A program made the translations under genes and the position numbers. 64,000 bases of DNA. Source: Sthenelais limicola. Taxonomy: Eukaryota > Annelida > Polychaeta > Phyllodocida > Sigalionidae. The stretch spans positions 90,099,740-90,163,739 of the forward strand of contig OW804095.1 in NCBI GenBank assembly GCA_942159475.1. The letters are read 5' to 3'. Shown one piece after another: positions 1-11,861 of the stretch (its first letter is position 1; each line of letters starts with the position of its first letter). Under the pieces are notes generated by a model. The model saw only the letters and a list, made by a program, of their open reading frames with translations, did not search any database and was not told where the DNA came from.

Positions 1-540
1 GCCTTGGTGGTCATGTAGTTTGTCCCTTGAATTTTCCAACGGTCTGAATATGCATGATGCTGCAGGTTTGTGTGTATGTTTTGTCCTGATCTTTCTGGAG
101 GATCTCCGAGGGGAAGGTCTCCTGGGTGACTTGCTTCTGGGGCTGTTTTTCAGGGTCTGCTTTAGCTGTTTGGGTGATGGTGGTGAGGCTGAGGTGCCTT
201 TGTGTGTGGTGGTGGTGGTTTTCGGAGGTGGCGATGTGGGGTCCTGTCTCTGAAGGGTTGCGGGGGGTGACATGTTGCGATCCTCAGGTTTCATTGGACT
301 GATGTGAGGTGTTGCTCTTGGTTGTTTCTTTGGAGTGCTGGTGATCATTGGCTGGTTTTCTTCCTCTGGATCTGAGTCACTCACTTCCATGTCTTTAGAA
401 AGCTGTTCGAAGTCTAGCTCAATATAATTGTGATTAGCAGTGTTTGTCTTGTCCCCTTTAGATAAAGACAGCATGAGGACAGAGCAGTTTGAGACGTTTA
501 ATAGGTAAATTTTTTTCTCCCAAAATGGGTAACACCACAA
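1..540 (-). pseudogene. Pro/Ser/Thr- and Arg-rich ORF tail of a C2H2 element ORF, cut by the window edge
   Basis: The minus strand stays open without a stop for about 180 codons from about 540 to the left edge. The predicted protein begins with an ordinary mixed segment, then has an acidic stretch (SDSDPEEEN), a threonine run, and a basic Ser-Arg/Pro-rich tail (SPRRPSPRRSSRK). It lies just downstream, on the same strand, of the zinc-finger ORF at 871-1287. The same order (fingers, then P/S/T-rich sequence) is found on the minus strand at 61896-63150, which suggests one repeat family. The function is not recognised. The length of the frame argues for a real, partly decayed ORF; composition alone could also give a chance open frame. 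Confidence 0.45.
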
Positions 541-870
541 AGGCGAAATTTATTTGAAACCTACGTTTAATAGGTTGTTGTTACCTCTCGAGTGATTACT
601 AGTGATCGGCCGGTTGCTGGTCATTGACTGGTCGTGTATACTGGGGCTAGCTTTACGTGGGCTGGTTGAAGTGGATCTGCGGTGATCACGCTTGCGGTTG
701 TCAAAAATAATTTTCATGGGATGAGCAATTCGTCTATTCTTCCGAATGCCGGGATCATAATTCTGATATTCGATTTTAATCACACATTGCACAGTACTTC
801 ATTAGATTTAGCCTGCTGCTTGTGGATCCGGTCTAATGGGGTGGTGTAATGTGAGATGCTTGTGTTGTTG

Positions 871-1287
871 TTATGGTGAGATCTCATCTTGGTGCTTGCC
901 TGATCGCTCTTTATTTCTGTAAATATAAGGGCGATCAGCATGTTTAATAACGAATATGACCCGACTGGGGTGATCAAAATCAGGGTTTGAATGTTGTTTT
1001 AAACTCATATGTGGTCTACAAGCCTCGGTAATGGGCTCTTGGCGCTCCTCCACTATGGCTCGGAGCTCCGGTTTTGAGATGTTATGAATGGAGACTGAAT
1101 GGCGGGCGAGCGTATTGCAACGTGTGTATGTTTTAAAGCAGATTGAAAACTCCCACTTACTTGTCTGGTTAGAAGACCTGACATGTACTTTGTTCATATG
1201 TTTCAGCAGTCCAGCTTCGTTTTTATAATGTTGTCTACAGAATTCTTTTATTGCTGCAGATGTTTTACAGTAAGGTGGTCCAACATT
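871..1287 (-). pseudogene. Decayed two-finger C2H2 zinc-finger ORF
   Basis: The open frame on the minus strand begins after a stop at 1288-1290. It carries a degenerate first finger ending LLKHMNKVH and a second one, ICFKTYTR...RHSVSIH, with the spacing x12-H-x4-H but with the first cysteine replaced by phenylalanine. The copy near the right end (63150-62652, minus) has the canonical C-x2-C-x12-H-x4-H spacing twice, with the same LL[KR]H and KTY...RH words. The stretch 550-792 on the same strand is another frame of the same decayed ORF (basic, Ser/Thr-rich). Family unknown. The pairing with Penelope-like sequence at the right end hints at a mobile-element ORF rather than a host transcription factor. 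Confidence 0.45.
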
Positions 1288-1579
1288 TTAAATAAACACT
1301 TATCTAGATAGGTCTTCCGTTGGGTGCCTGAGCTGTTCTGTCAATGATCAACTCCGGCAGAAGCATTAATAAGAACTGCATGTCTCTACATTTTCTGGGC
1401 CTCTGCTAGATACAACTTTCACCTAACTGCCAGATATATTCCTGGCGTTTCTAACCACATTCCTGACTTGTTATGAAGTCTGCACACTCTTCCTCATGCA
1501 AATATTTACGATCCTGATTTGTGTTATTACAGATTTATCAACAGGCCTGGCTCCTTTACCCCTGTCAGAGTTGGATAGA
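1288..1579. other. Non-coding, nothing recognised
   Basis: No convincing ORF or repeat is seen between the zinc-finger remnant on the minus strand and the tyrosine-recombinase remnant on the plus strand. Confidence 0.5.
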
Positions 1580-2090
1580 CTTGTTGACGGAAAAATTGGA
1601 AGTACATGGGTCCCCGATACCTCTAAGACAAGAGCCATTCAATGGAGAAATACATTGAGTTCAGCAATCTTCATTGCCTGTCTCCTGTTCCTGCTTTGAT
1701 GACCACGATTGCCAGGTTCCTCTCTTATTTGGGGATGACCATGAAATATGCTTCGATCAAGAGTGGGAGCCCCTCCTCCTCAGGCCATGACTTTATCAAA
1801 GGAAAACCTTCTATCAATGTTTCTTCATGTTAATATGTCAGACCAGCGTGCTTGTGCTATGTGGGATGTGATCATCTTATCATTTAGATCATTACTTAGG
1901 AAGTCAAATATTCTCCCTGAGAAAATCTTGTGTCACCAGATCTGCTCTGAAATTTCCTCTGCTGGTCTGCTTATTTCAGTTATCACTAGCAAGAACCGTT
2001 CGTCGTCTGCTGTTGTTCTGGAAATTCCAATCGAGCCCATACCTGGATCCCCATTTTGAGTTGTTTCATATATAGATTGGAACATCTTGG
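1580..2090 (+). pseudogene. DIRS/Ngaro-type tyrosine recombinase fragment
   Basis: Pieces in shifting plus-strand frames match the order of a retrotransposon tyrosine recombinase. First comes a core-binding segment (TIARFLSYLGMTMKYASIKS, about 1700-1765). After a gap comes the box I region (FRSLLRKSNILPE, about 1885-1925). Then follows a segment with ISVITSKNRSS and LEIPIEPIPGSP, which in this family precedes box II. The box II motifs (H-x-x-R and tyrosine) are missing, because at about 2090 the sequence changes into integrase debris. Frameshifts and stops make it a pseudogene. It is not a copy of the recombinase at 10.9-11.9 kb: the shared words are family-level only. Confidence 0.7.
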
Positions 2091-2715
2091 CTTCTCCTGA
2101 TTCTCCAAGGCCAATGGGCAGGTGGAATGCTGGAACCACCTTCTAGTTGAGATATGAAGATGTGAATTGCAATTTTGCTGGTGACATGTATTGCACATGC
2201 TTACAGGGGGGCGGTACATAAGAGTTCCTTGTGTACTCCAAACCTAGTTGTATTTGGCATGAAACTAACAGTTCCTGCTGATATCATCTATGGGACAGTG
2301 ACTGGAGATGTCAACTTTCCTTGCCACAATGTATTTGTGGAGGAAATATTTTTGTTTGAAAGCTCATAAGTTTGTCAGGGAGCGATTGGAACACTCAGCC
2401 GTGTACCAAAAGCCTTACTTTGACAGGAGAGCTAGGCCAAAGTTTTTAGAGAGGGAAATATTGTTTGGAGATATGCAACGCCCATTGCTCTAAAAAAATA
2501 TGGTCCTGAATGGGACGGCCCTTTTGAGGATGGAGGTGGGTGAAAGGGTCTACCTATGAACTCAAGACCAGTGAAGGAATATCCAGGTGGAATAGTGACT
2601 TACTGAAATTGGCTTTTGGTGTAGATGGTAATCCTATACAGTTAACTAATCTGCGTAGGGCACCTGAATACTTAAAAAGACTATTAAAAAATAAACCTAC
2701 TGGGAAGAGGTAAGA
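2091..2715 (+). pseudogene. Ty3/gypsy-type integrase fragment (core end and C-terminal region)
   Basis: In shifting plus-strand frames one reads the glutamate-box context ANGQVECWN (about 2105), the segment AYRGAVHKSS...TPNLVVFGMKLTVPADIIYG (about 2195-2300), and the helical segment ending YFDRRARPKF (about 2360-2450). This is the usual order around the last catalytic glutamate and the downstream region of gypsy integrases, which insert LTR-retrotransposon cDNA. Aspartates of the DDE triad further upstream are not present: the fragment abuts recombinase debris. Several stops and frame changes show it is dead. Sequence up to about 2715 keeps some coding character but no motif. Confidence 0.7.
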
Positions 2716-4973
2716 TAGTTTGCCTAAGTCGGAGGCTAGAGAGACCAGGGAGAGACAGAGGAATCTTAGTGCTAGTTTGCATGATTCTTCAAGAACCCCG
2801 GACTCTGAGACATCCCCCGCCCCCCTTTCCCTGGCTAGCTATCCTGGCCCTGGTTTAAATATGTTGGAAGATGTTTTACGCCCACTTGCAAAGCTTGAGT
2901 GGAATGGTAGACCAACAGTTCTATTTCAGTGCGTAACCAGGCCAGATGATGGATTAAACAGAATTTGAAGGGTATTGAGTTAACTTTGCTCAATATATAT
3001 ATATGCAACATTGCCCCTAGACATGGTGATAAGGTGGTACAAGCAGGATGATGAAGATGATGTGCTAAGAACTTATTAGGAGAAGCCTCCTATCATGCCT
3101 AGGTATGAGGATGAGTTCCACCAATTGAAAGGTCACATGGGCAAGGTGAATGGTAACCAGGAAGTTATTGACCTGGTTATGGATAAGTTAAATGGAGCTC
3201 CATTGCTCTGGAAGCCTTTTACTTGGTGTCGCTATAAGGGGAAGGAGATGAACCTGAAAGGGATTACCTTCAAAACAAAGGAAATATTTTATAGACATTT
3301 GTCCGGGGAGCATTGTCCGGCTATACACCTGTACACCTGCCCACATGCCTCCTCTTGTGGTGTGAAGCTAGATAGGAGGTCTGATCTGGTAAAACACTTG
3401 ATGAAATCCCATGGGGATGGCATCGATTGGGCTAAAGAATTAGCATCTTGATTCCGGGTGGTGCAGAGGGAAGTACCAAGTTATGGTTGTGTGAAGTGTG
3501 CGAGGATGGGAAAGTACGATTTGGATAGGATTTTGACAATTGGAAGGCAAAGGGCACAAGTGGAGGTGAGGCACACAACTTCATCTCAAGCTAAGGCTAA
3601 GATGGTACATGCCCCGGCCCCTGAAGTTAATGCTTGGCATGAGCAGGGATATAGTGTAACAGCCAGTGCTTCAGCTGGAGTCCAGCCAAAGGAAAACAAC
3701 AACACCTCGTTGAGCACACTCAGTGAATTCCTGTTTCTGAGAAACTTGACAAGTCAGAGAAGTTATGTGGGGATCAGGGGTTTGAATGCCAATGCAACTG
3801 TTTACTTCTGCCTCACTTGGCTTCTGACAAATTGATAAATTCGTCTGCTTTGGAGGTTGAAAAACTTTGGTAGATGGCTCTGAATCCATTTATCAAGGCC
3901 TCAACCAGTGTTTTGAAATTGTTAGGAATGTGGTGGATGTTTCTCTCGCTCCATTGCTGGATGTAAGTGAGATTAGAGCGCCAGCTGCTGAGTGGCCAGC
4001 TTTGTGGTGACAATATGAGGGTTTGAACCGCCAATTGGATTACTATAAGGAGGATATCAGATCCAGAGAAACCATTATGGATAGGCAATGTTGGCTGTCC
4101 AGGTATGAGAATGGAGAGCCGGAGATAAAGAGGATAAAGCCAGAGAAGGTGGTGGAGAAGGAGCAAACGCTTGATTCCGATATGCTGAGACGATCCTATC
4201 TCCAGCAGATCGGGGCTGATCCGTTGCAGCAGCATACTGCCGCGAGGGTACCGCCTCAGCCTGCACCTCCTCTGACTGTACCACTTCCTCCAGTGGTACA
4301 AAGATGATACAAACCAAATTTTCACCACAGAGGAGCAATGTTATCTGGGGAGCTATGGCAGGTTTAATGCCAAGGCCTTCCCCGCAAGCATCCAGTGCAA
4401 GTCCTTACCAGATGGCTTACCCCTGTACCCAGAAGCGGTGCAAAAAAGGAATAGATTGGTAATGGAAGGAGGGGAAAACCCACTCATGCAGGATTCACTA
4501 CAGCCAGTGGAGAAACCTGTGTATATGACACCTGGTAGCCCGGCTGGCGTGCATGGTCAATTTATGGTTGGAACTGGGTCAGGAGTGGTGATGTCTGCTG
4601 GTATAGGTCCCAAGGGATATGTGAGTGTGAATCCCATACAAAGGCCACAGAAGGATAGGAAGTTAACCTATACCCCGCTATTTTGTCGCCTATGAGGAGA
4701 TTCAGTGTAGCCACTTGATTATTCCAGCGGGCCTTTGGGACTGAAACGTGGGCAGAGGTGACTGATCAACCAGGTCCACAGGCTATAGAACAGCTTGGTA
4801 GCTTGCCTCCTCAGCCTGTGAATGCTTCTTTTGTGAAAAAAGATGAGGAGCAAGATTTGTGGGAAAAGGGTGTGGATGCAGAGGAACGAAAGATGATGGA
4901 GGTAGATGTGGACTTGAAGAATGAGGAGGAATTGTTAAATACGGATGAGGAAAAAGCTTTTGAAACGGTTTAA
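2716..4973 (+). pseudogene. Chain of unrecognised ORF remnants, one with C2H2-like spacing
   Basis: Successive plus-strand open frames (2720-2968, 3095-3451, 3458-3835, 4023-4307, 4438-4695, 4758-4973) have protein-like composition and are separated by single stops or short gaps. This looks like one or two long ORFs broken by mutation. The 3095-3451 segment has the finger-like spacing C-x5-C-x11-H-x4-H (CPHASSCG...KHLMKSH). The 4023-4307 segment is charged and then Pro/Gln-rich, and 4758-4973 is strongly acidic. I do not recognise a family. The position directly downstream of a gypsy integrase fits an extra 3' ORF of that element, but this is inference. No LTR could be delimited. Confidence 0.4.
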
Positions 4974-6559
4974 TATGACAGTATTTTTTATTTGGTGTTA
5001 GGAAATATATACAGAGTATTTGAAGGTTGACAAGAACTGGAGGCATTGTTAGTTGGTACCTGGATGATATGGAGTATATTTTACTGACCATCGGCTAGCT
5101 ATGTCAAGATGACCCAGTCAGATGTGGTGACCTCTTGGGGAGAATGGGACGAGCCCAGCTGACTCAGAATCTCTAGGGCGACACCTCCACAGTGCTTAAA
5201 ATGAACTGGACTAAACCTCGGATCTTAAAAGAAGGATGTTAAAAGAAACTATAACCTAGACAATTTTGGACAAAGTTCTACTTGAACATCAGGATGTTAC
5301 CAGACAATGTGTGTGCCGTGATACTTACATGTAGTGTGATATTTACCTCTGTATGAAACAACAGTGTACTATGGGAACAACAAATTGTTTTTCTACTGTG
5401 TATGCACCTAATATGTAACCTGAAAAATGATTTATTCTCATGTATTTTCATGTATGATTTTTTTCCTAGCTACCGGTACGGATTTTTGTATTTTATGTCC
5501 TGCTTGACCTTGTCTTTATATTATGACAAATTCTTCATATTCTTGCTGTCTTCATTACTCCCATGTGTTAAACCTTATGGTATAGCCATTTCATGTCTAA
5601 AAGCAGTTTTGCTCTCCTTTAAAGAAAAAGGGAAGAGCATTGTGGTGCGCGGCTCTGGATCAGTACTTACTGAACTGTGTCTAATTAGCAGTTGTTGACT
5701 TGTAACCAAGTCATCCCTGGGTGTGGAATGGAATAGATAAACAGTGCTGGTTAGGTCCAATCAATCTTAGTTGATTTGTTCGTTGATAATTCCATAGTCG
5801 CTTAAGAATATGGATTGGAGATTACATATATATAATATCAGGCCTTCAAATATCTGAAATGTACTATGAATTATATTGAAAAGATGCTTTTTGTGTACAT
5901 GTATGCAGCCCATTCAGGTAATCTGCATACATGCACTGCTGCAGTACGGTTGATCACTCCACTAGCTGCAGGTGACAATACATATAATATATTCTATATA
6001 TATAATATATTAATTGCTTTTATCTATCCTACTGTATGACCCAAATTAGTTATTATGCATACCATTCATGTTTTATGCCCCATTATCACCCAGTAAATTA
6101 TGTAATGCCGGCTGAACTATATCCCAGAAAGACGTTAAGAGAGGCACCTGGGGCCCATTGTAACGAATTGTGATCGACTGAATGACACCCCGGCAACGTG
6201 TTTTGCTCATCGCAGTGAGAGATTATTGCGTCAAGATTTCCACATTGCCTTACAACGTTAAGCGGTTGCATAGGAATCCCTTAGAAGCAAAGGTCTGATG
6301 AGATCATTCATCGCATGATCTTTGTCCCCTTTCCTATCGCATGATAAATATAGTTAGACTATCCTTCAAGGGTCATTTCTGACGAAGATATTAATTAGGA
6401 TAAGTTCATAAGGATGCAAATGGCATACACCCACAAGTCTCTGACCTTTAAGATGAGAAACAAAGATTGTGTGCCACTTGACCAGGGGAATCTCTGTAAG
6501 GCCACTGTGTTTATGCTTATGTCATATCATTTCTGATTGATATAACAATGGGGGTTTCT
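4974..6559. other. Non-coding, no clear features
   Basis: AT-rich sequence with a few short TA-rich runs (about 5825-5840 and 5985-6010). No coding frame is supported. The start (4974-5250) may belong to the untranslated end of the upstream element, but no terminal repeat can be shown. Confidence 0.4.
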
Positions 6560-7889
6560 GGAACTTTCAACCCCTGGTCTTTTCCCACCTGGAACTTTCA
6601 ACCCCTGGTCGTTTCAACCCCAGGTCATTTCAACCCCTAGTCATTTTAACCCCTGGTCGTTTAACAGAAGAATAGACATTTCTATTTGGTGTCTGATGCA
6701 TTCGGAGGAATATTTCGAAACAATCTTCGAAGTTAGAGTTTCCAACCTAATAAATCACACCAGTGGAAGGTGTGTTCATAGCATAAGTATGTAGGCAGCA
6801 TATGTATGAGAAGGGTTTGGTCCTGTTTAGACTTTGATGTTATAAAGGAATATTTATCATATTTATATGGTAAATACAGGTACAAATACAATTAAATTGA
6901 GTAATACCATTAACCAATTACATCACTTATGAATGTTCATGATGCCAGTGACTGGTAGGTGTGAGCATATAAGTATAACAGTATGTTTCTATTATTTTAC
7001 TCGTTATGTTATCCAGGTTTCATGTCAATACTGGGTCTTGGTATTTTTATATTTCTGATTAACATGTCACAGAGGCCAGCGTTTATTCAAGGTCTGGCGT
7101 TTTTCCAAAGAAGGCAGAATGATCATGGAAATTAAAGTTTTACTTTATCAGAATCTCTTATACATAGGGTTGTATGGTTGAAAGAATTATATCATATTTA
7201 CTAAAAAACGGACTTAATAATTTGTAATATATGAGTTCAATTTATATACTGGTCTTAATCTGTCATAATTATACCCTAAATCTTTTAGAAGTATCGTCAT
7301 AAATTAATACATAAACAGTGTGAAGTTATGCTAGTTTCTGGTAACTGTTATCACAACAGTAAACCCTAGCTAACCATCAGTATGTAGGTGGATGCCTAGG
7401 TCTCCTTGTTGGGGTCCTAATTAGGATTGTTTGTTTAATGATAACCTCAAGAGGCTTAATATCCACAATGGAAAGGAAACTACTGGATATAGGCGAAGCC
7501 AAACCAATGACTTAATATGGAAATGACACTTCTGATAGCCACTACAGCTAATTATAGTGACAAAAATAAATAATTTATTATCATTTATTTTAGAATTTGC
7601 ATTGTAATTTAAATGCTATGAACTACTCAACACCCAACAGTCTTTGTTCAGAATTATCTAGCAAAAATAATCAGGGAGATTTTAGGGATGCAAGTATTGG
7701 GTGAGGTATACTATATTCTATCACTGATTATTGGCAAATTAATGACCAGGGGTTGAAACGACCTGGGGTTGAAATGACCCAGGGTTGAAAAGACCCGGGG
7801 TTGAAACGACCAGGGGTTGATAAGACCTGGGGGGAAAAGACCAGGGGTTGAAAGTTCCAGGTGGGAAAAGACCAGGGGTTGAAAGTTCC
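6560..7889. mobile_element. Foldback element, 1.33 kb, with subterminal 16-17-bp repeats
   Basis: The ends are inverted repeats. The left arm (6560-6661) starts GGAACTTTCAACCCC and the right arm (7743-7889) ends with the complement. Each arm is built of degenerate tandem copies of a 16-17-bp word, GACCAGGGGTTGAAAC: about six in the left arm and eight in the right. The middle (about 6662-7742) has no coding frame. This is the build of a foldback-type non-autonomous DNA transposon. No flanking target duplication is obvious, so the family is open. The unequal arm lengths suggest slippage within the word arrays. Confidence 0.7.
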
Positions 7890-10360
7890 TGTTACCAGTC
7901 CCTAAGGTAGAGGACTAAAGAGGACTAAGGTTGACTAGAGAGGACGGTTGAATGGCTACAATGCATTCCATTCGGCACAAAGGATCGTTTACAAAGTAGG
8001 AAGAACTAGGCTATACTATACTGATAACCATTAAATCTTGATTCGCATGGAATTGGGGTACATAAGGTATATCGTAAAAGAAAAAAAAGAAAAACCATGT
8101 CATGTTCAGCATGGAATGTTCATCGCTGCTCCAATGTCAATATTCATGTGTTTTACTTTTTTATAACGCAAGTTCCCATCGTTCTTATCATGAATTTAAT
8201 TGTTGCTAAATATGTGTATGTCAAACCTGAAACTGAATCTATCCCAGCATGCATGCACGGTAACAGGCACAGTAGCACATGCGAATTGGCTATTAAAACA
8301 GTTCCAGTTCGCCATATTAAAAAGAATCAAAACTAAATATAAAACATAGCTGTTATTCATTCACATAAACCATGGACTAAACCATAAATAGTCCATTCTA
8401 AACATGAAAAGTTTTCTGACCTACAACTCCCATGCATAATTCCATGCGAATCAAAATTCAAGATGGAGGACATGCAAATCCCATATAACGAGTTTATAGT
8501 CAGTAACCAGTTTGTGAGAAGGCCTTGAGACTTTTATTCGACTGCTTAAGTACATTTGCGTTTTTTATTTTAGAAAAGGCCTTAAATGTGAAAGGAGGAC
8601 TTAAACCGATGGCTGCGATAATAAAGCAACTTGCTCATTATAATTCCCGTTGTGGTTTATTGATGTCATAAACAAGAGGAGCTGTATGATGTATGCTAGG
8701 AAATCATTGACAAATTATTCAAAAGTCGCTATTAACGGCATTCATAAACCATCCATGAAGCGGGTCTATAGATATACTTGATGCAGATAGCTCACAGGTG
8801 GTTGCATGTATTCATAGAAAGGCTTCAACAGTATCATACATGTGATATCATAACAGATGATGCTGATAGATTGTACTCAACTTGCATATCATGAATTTTC
8901 CTTCATTCCCTGTGCCATTGATCGTCATAAATCGCCATTGTTCCCATGTGCCATCGTTCTACAGGTATATGTGTCAGATCGTCAGAAAATATACAATCCA
9001 CAGCTCTACGTATATAATACATTTTGTTAAATTAGGCAGAATTGTAATAAATATTATAGGTAGCATTTGGTGTTGCGTTGATATAAATGAAATATTTATG
9101 TGAGACTGAATTTTGATCTTTAATTTTAGCTTAAATTAGGGTTATTCAAGAATTTCTGAAGGCGAATTGTACATTTTCTGGCGAATCAAAACCACATGAT
9201 AATATATCTTGACTAGATTTCAAATCTGTATGAACTCTCAACACATCTAATGTTTTAGCCGGTCTCGAAACTAGAATTGAGCACCGATTTTTGAAGCAGG
9301 ATTGAGCAATTTGTTTGGAAGTCACGCATTCTGTTCTATGGATGCAATGATAAATGAGTTAGCAACGTACATGTTTTTTGCAATCCAGGGAATCGTTGTC
9401 CGTCAACATGTATACGATAGAAGTATGCGGTTCTATTCAGTGTGTGCTATTTATGTTATCGACATGCCACAGACTGTTCTGGGCTAATTAACCGGTATAC
9501 ATTAATCTATTGTCGATTCGTTCAGGCCTGATATTGATATGTGTTTTGATATTCTCCTCATTTATCCTGCCTTGTGTTGCTTAATAGAAGGCAGGCAATC
9601 CAGCTTTATATTCCCTTTCGATGAATGAAAGGTCTCGTAATGAAGAACGTCAAGGTACTCTGTTACTCATTTATGGCCCCCTAATCTTTTTGTAAACAGC
9701 TTTCTTCCCCGACTCACATGATAAATGTCACATTTCGGGCTCCTATTTTTCTTAAGCCTGGTTCTTATTACCTCCTCAATAGAAACCAAGTACTGAGACC
9801 AACTGGTTTACGTATACTTTAACCTGGGACGTGTTTCATAATACATTCTCACTTATAGGTACTGTTCAACAGTAGAAAAACTAAATGTCTGTCTATAGGT
9901 CAAAGAGATATAGACATAATATCTACATACCGGAAGTAACCCCATCCGTGACGTTAGGAACTCGTTTTCCAAAGAAATGTTGCCTTTTTCCTAGCTTTTT
10001 TACCTATATCAAATGTCAAATTTATCTATGTGACTCATAAATTCTGATGTACTGAGTGTGACTCTCTTGTAGCTCCATTGGACAGTATGTGACTCCGCAC
10101 TTGTTACTGTTATGAGAAGTGATGTCCCAATTATATCAACTTCAAACTATTTCTTTTTTTTCCCTCTTGGGTTCTGGGCGATTATAGCCTGCCACTCTGA
10201 GGGGCGATGTGAACCTCCAGAACTGAACACAATCGAATCCCAGCATGCAGGTTATATAAGGTTAAGTGCATTAAAAGAAATTGTAATTAATTTGTTCAGG
10301 TTGTTAATGGGTGAAGAATATGCAAAATATGCTTCATTAATCTTATCAAATAATCCACAT
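7890..10360. other. Non-coding, nothing recognised
   Basis: AT-rich sequence. Short open frames (for example 8097-8336 and 8882-9103, plus) lack any motif or coding-like composition and are taken as chance. No repeat family was recognised. Confidence 0.5.
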
Positions 10361-10483
10361 AGACTGAGAGGGGGGGCTGAGAGAATTAATGTTTATATGC
10401 ATAAATGCAATAAGAGATTAATTGACATAACATGAATAATGACATAGAGGAGAAGTTTGGCGAAACACAATATTTATTTTCAC
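10361..10483 (-). repeat. B2 split direct repeat of the Ngaro-type element (3' terminus)
   Basis: Identical as read to 10714-10836. Forms the 3' end of the element on the minus strand. The 7 bp outside it (TCCACAT, plus strand, 10354-10360) match the TCCACAT at the junction of A2 with B1, the expected trace of recombinase-mediated insertion at a short shared sequence. Confidence 0.85.
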
Positions 10484-10512
10484 TCTAACATACAATAAAA
10501 GTTAAAAATTTC

Positions 10513-10713
10513 CTGTGGAAATAAATATGTAACCTTATCTGTCCAGTGGCTATACAAAAGTGACCGTTGTTTACATGTTCCATTCGCGGCACACAAATGG
10601 ATGAGTCTGATTGGATGATAGTCCAGGTTGTCATGGTCACTGGGATGACCCAGAGATTGAAGCCACGCCCCCTTCTGCTCAGCTATATTCCTGAATGGGA
10701 TTCATGTCCACAT
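10513..10713 (-). repeat. A2 split direct repeat of the Ngaro-type element
   Basis: 201 bp, matching A1 (14723-14923) with one visible difference (CATTCGCGGC versus CATTCGAGGC). It directly abuts B1 on one side and is 29 bp from B2 on the other. Confidence 0.88.
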
Positions 10714-10836
10714 AGACTGAGAGGGGGGGCTGAGAGAATTAATGTTTATATGCATAAATGCAATAAGAGATTAATTGACATAACATGAATAATGACATAG
10801 AGGAGAAGTTTGGCGAAACACAATATTTATTTTCAC
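10714..10836 (-). repeat. B1 split direct repeat of the Ngaro-type element
   Basis: Identical as read to B2 (10361-10483). Its inner end, with the adjacent bases to about 10856, can fold: GTTTGGCGA and TCGCCAAAC are inverted around a loop of about 31 nt. This could mark the 3' end of the transcript or a recombinase site (inference). Confidence 0.85.
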
Positions 10837-10887
10837 CAAAAACACTTCGCCAAACCCACCTAATGGAATTATGAATGAATTATACAA

Positions 10888-11861
10888 TCAAATGGTTGAG
10901 AAAGATTTAGCATCAACCAATAACATGTGTTGAAAAGAGGGAGTGATATACCGGTACACAGCAGATGATTTCCAATGCCCTCTGGCTTTAATATCAAGGA
11001 GAGATGCCCCTGAGGCCGACATAAAGGTAGCACTCCCCCTGCGTAATGAATGGGAAGAAAATCTACCTCTAAGGCCAGCCTTAGACACAATATTATTGAA
11101 ATTGACCTTAAAACAGTCATAGGTCATAGGAGGGCATGAAGGGCATGAGAGAAGGGGACTTGAAGGAGGAGCCCTATGTGAGTTCAGAAGCTTTCCTACC
11201 CAGTATACAGCACACAGGCCCTTAGTTGGGATCCTTGCAATGGGAATAATAAAAGGTGTAGAAGAGGTTTTTGAAGAAAGGATAGTTAATTCCAAACCCC
11301 AGTCATGAATTTTGACATGAGAACGAAGCAATGTATGCTTAGAAATGAGACATGAGACACTCTCAGTAATGACCTAAACATTAATATAATTGCCGTCCAG
11401 GTTAAAACCTCTGAAGGGGATGATTTGTCTAAACATAAGTACATCCTCTTTAAGTGATTAGGTAATAGAGGGTCCGAGGGACATGGGGAGGACCCAGGTA
11501 GCTTGAAAATACCTTGTATCACAGACTTTATAGCTGGATGAGATAAAGAAATTGGCTCCAGTCCTAATAATTTCATATGAAAGGTAATCCCACATAAATA
11601 GGAAACCACCGACGAGGCCTTGAGGAAGGAGGATAAATAAGCAGAATACATACAGATCTTCTCTGTAGTAACAGGACAATGGTTGATACCGACCGAGGCC
11701 ATAAACCTCCGGTAAAATAACCACTGGTGCTGCCTTTGTTTAAAGGTAGAGGATGATACTGAGGCAGCACGAAGCACTTTTACTCTATCCATCCAGACTT
11801 GGGCCTCTACAATCAGAAAAAATGGTAGAAGCACAACATAAGTGAGCTGCTTGCAAAACAT
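10888..11861 (-). pseudogene. Ngaro-type tyrosine recombinase, one frameshift
   Basis: The recombinase would insert the circular DNA form of the element by strand exchange. The N-terminal part (11861-11286) holds the core-binding domain and the box I region (MFRSLLRVS). The C-terminal part (11331-10888) holds box II: HSLRRG (H94, R97 of this frame), GHW (118-120) and the tyrosine of VYRYI (Y128). So the catalytic R...H-x-x-R...H...Y set is present but divided between two frames. Both frames cover the same bases near 11286-11365, and the second frame can be followed upstream to ISKHTLLRS. This places the shift between box I and about 11355. The ORF start overlaps the end of the RT ORF by 77 bp, a usual arrangement in this group. 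Confidence 0.88.

Noticed and set aside
5042..5098. YLDD word in a plus-strand frame (SWYLDDMEYILL)
   Set aside because: No other RT motif lies upstream or downstream in any frame, so it is taken as chance.
10112..10435. 107-codon plus-strand frame at the Ngaro 3' border
   Set aside because: It runs across the element boundary into B2, and its repeat-derived end recurs at 10567-10788. No motif, so a chance frame.
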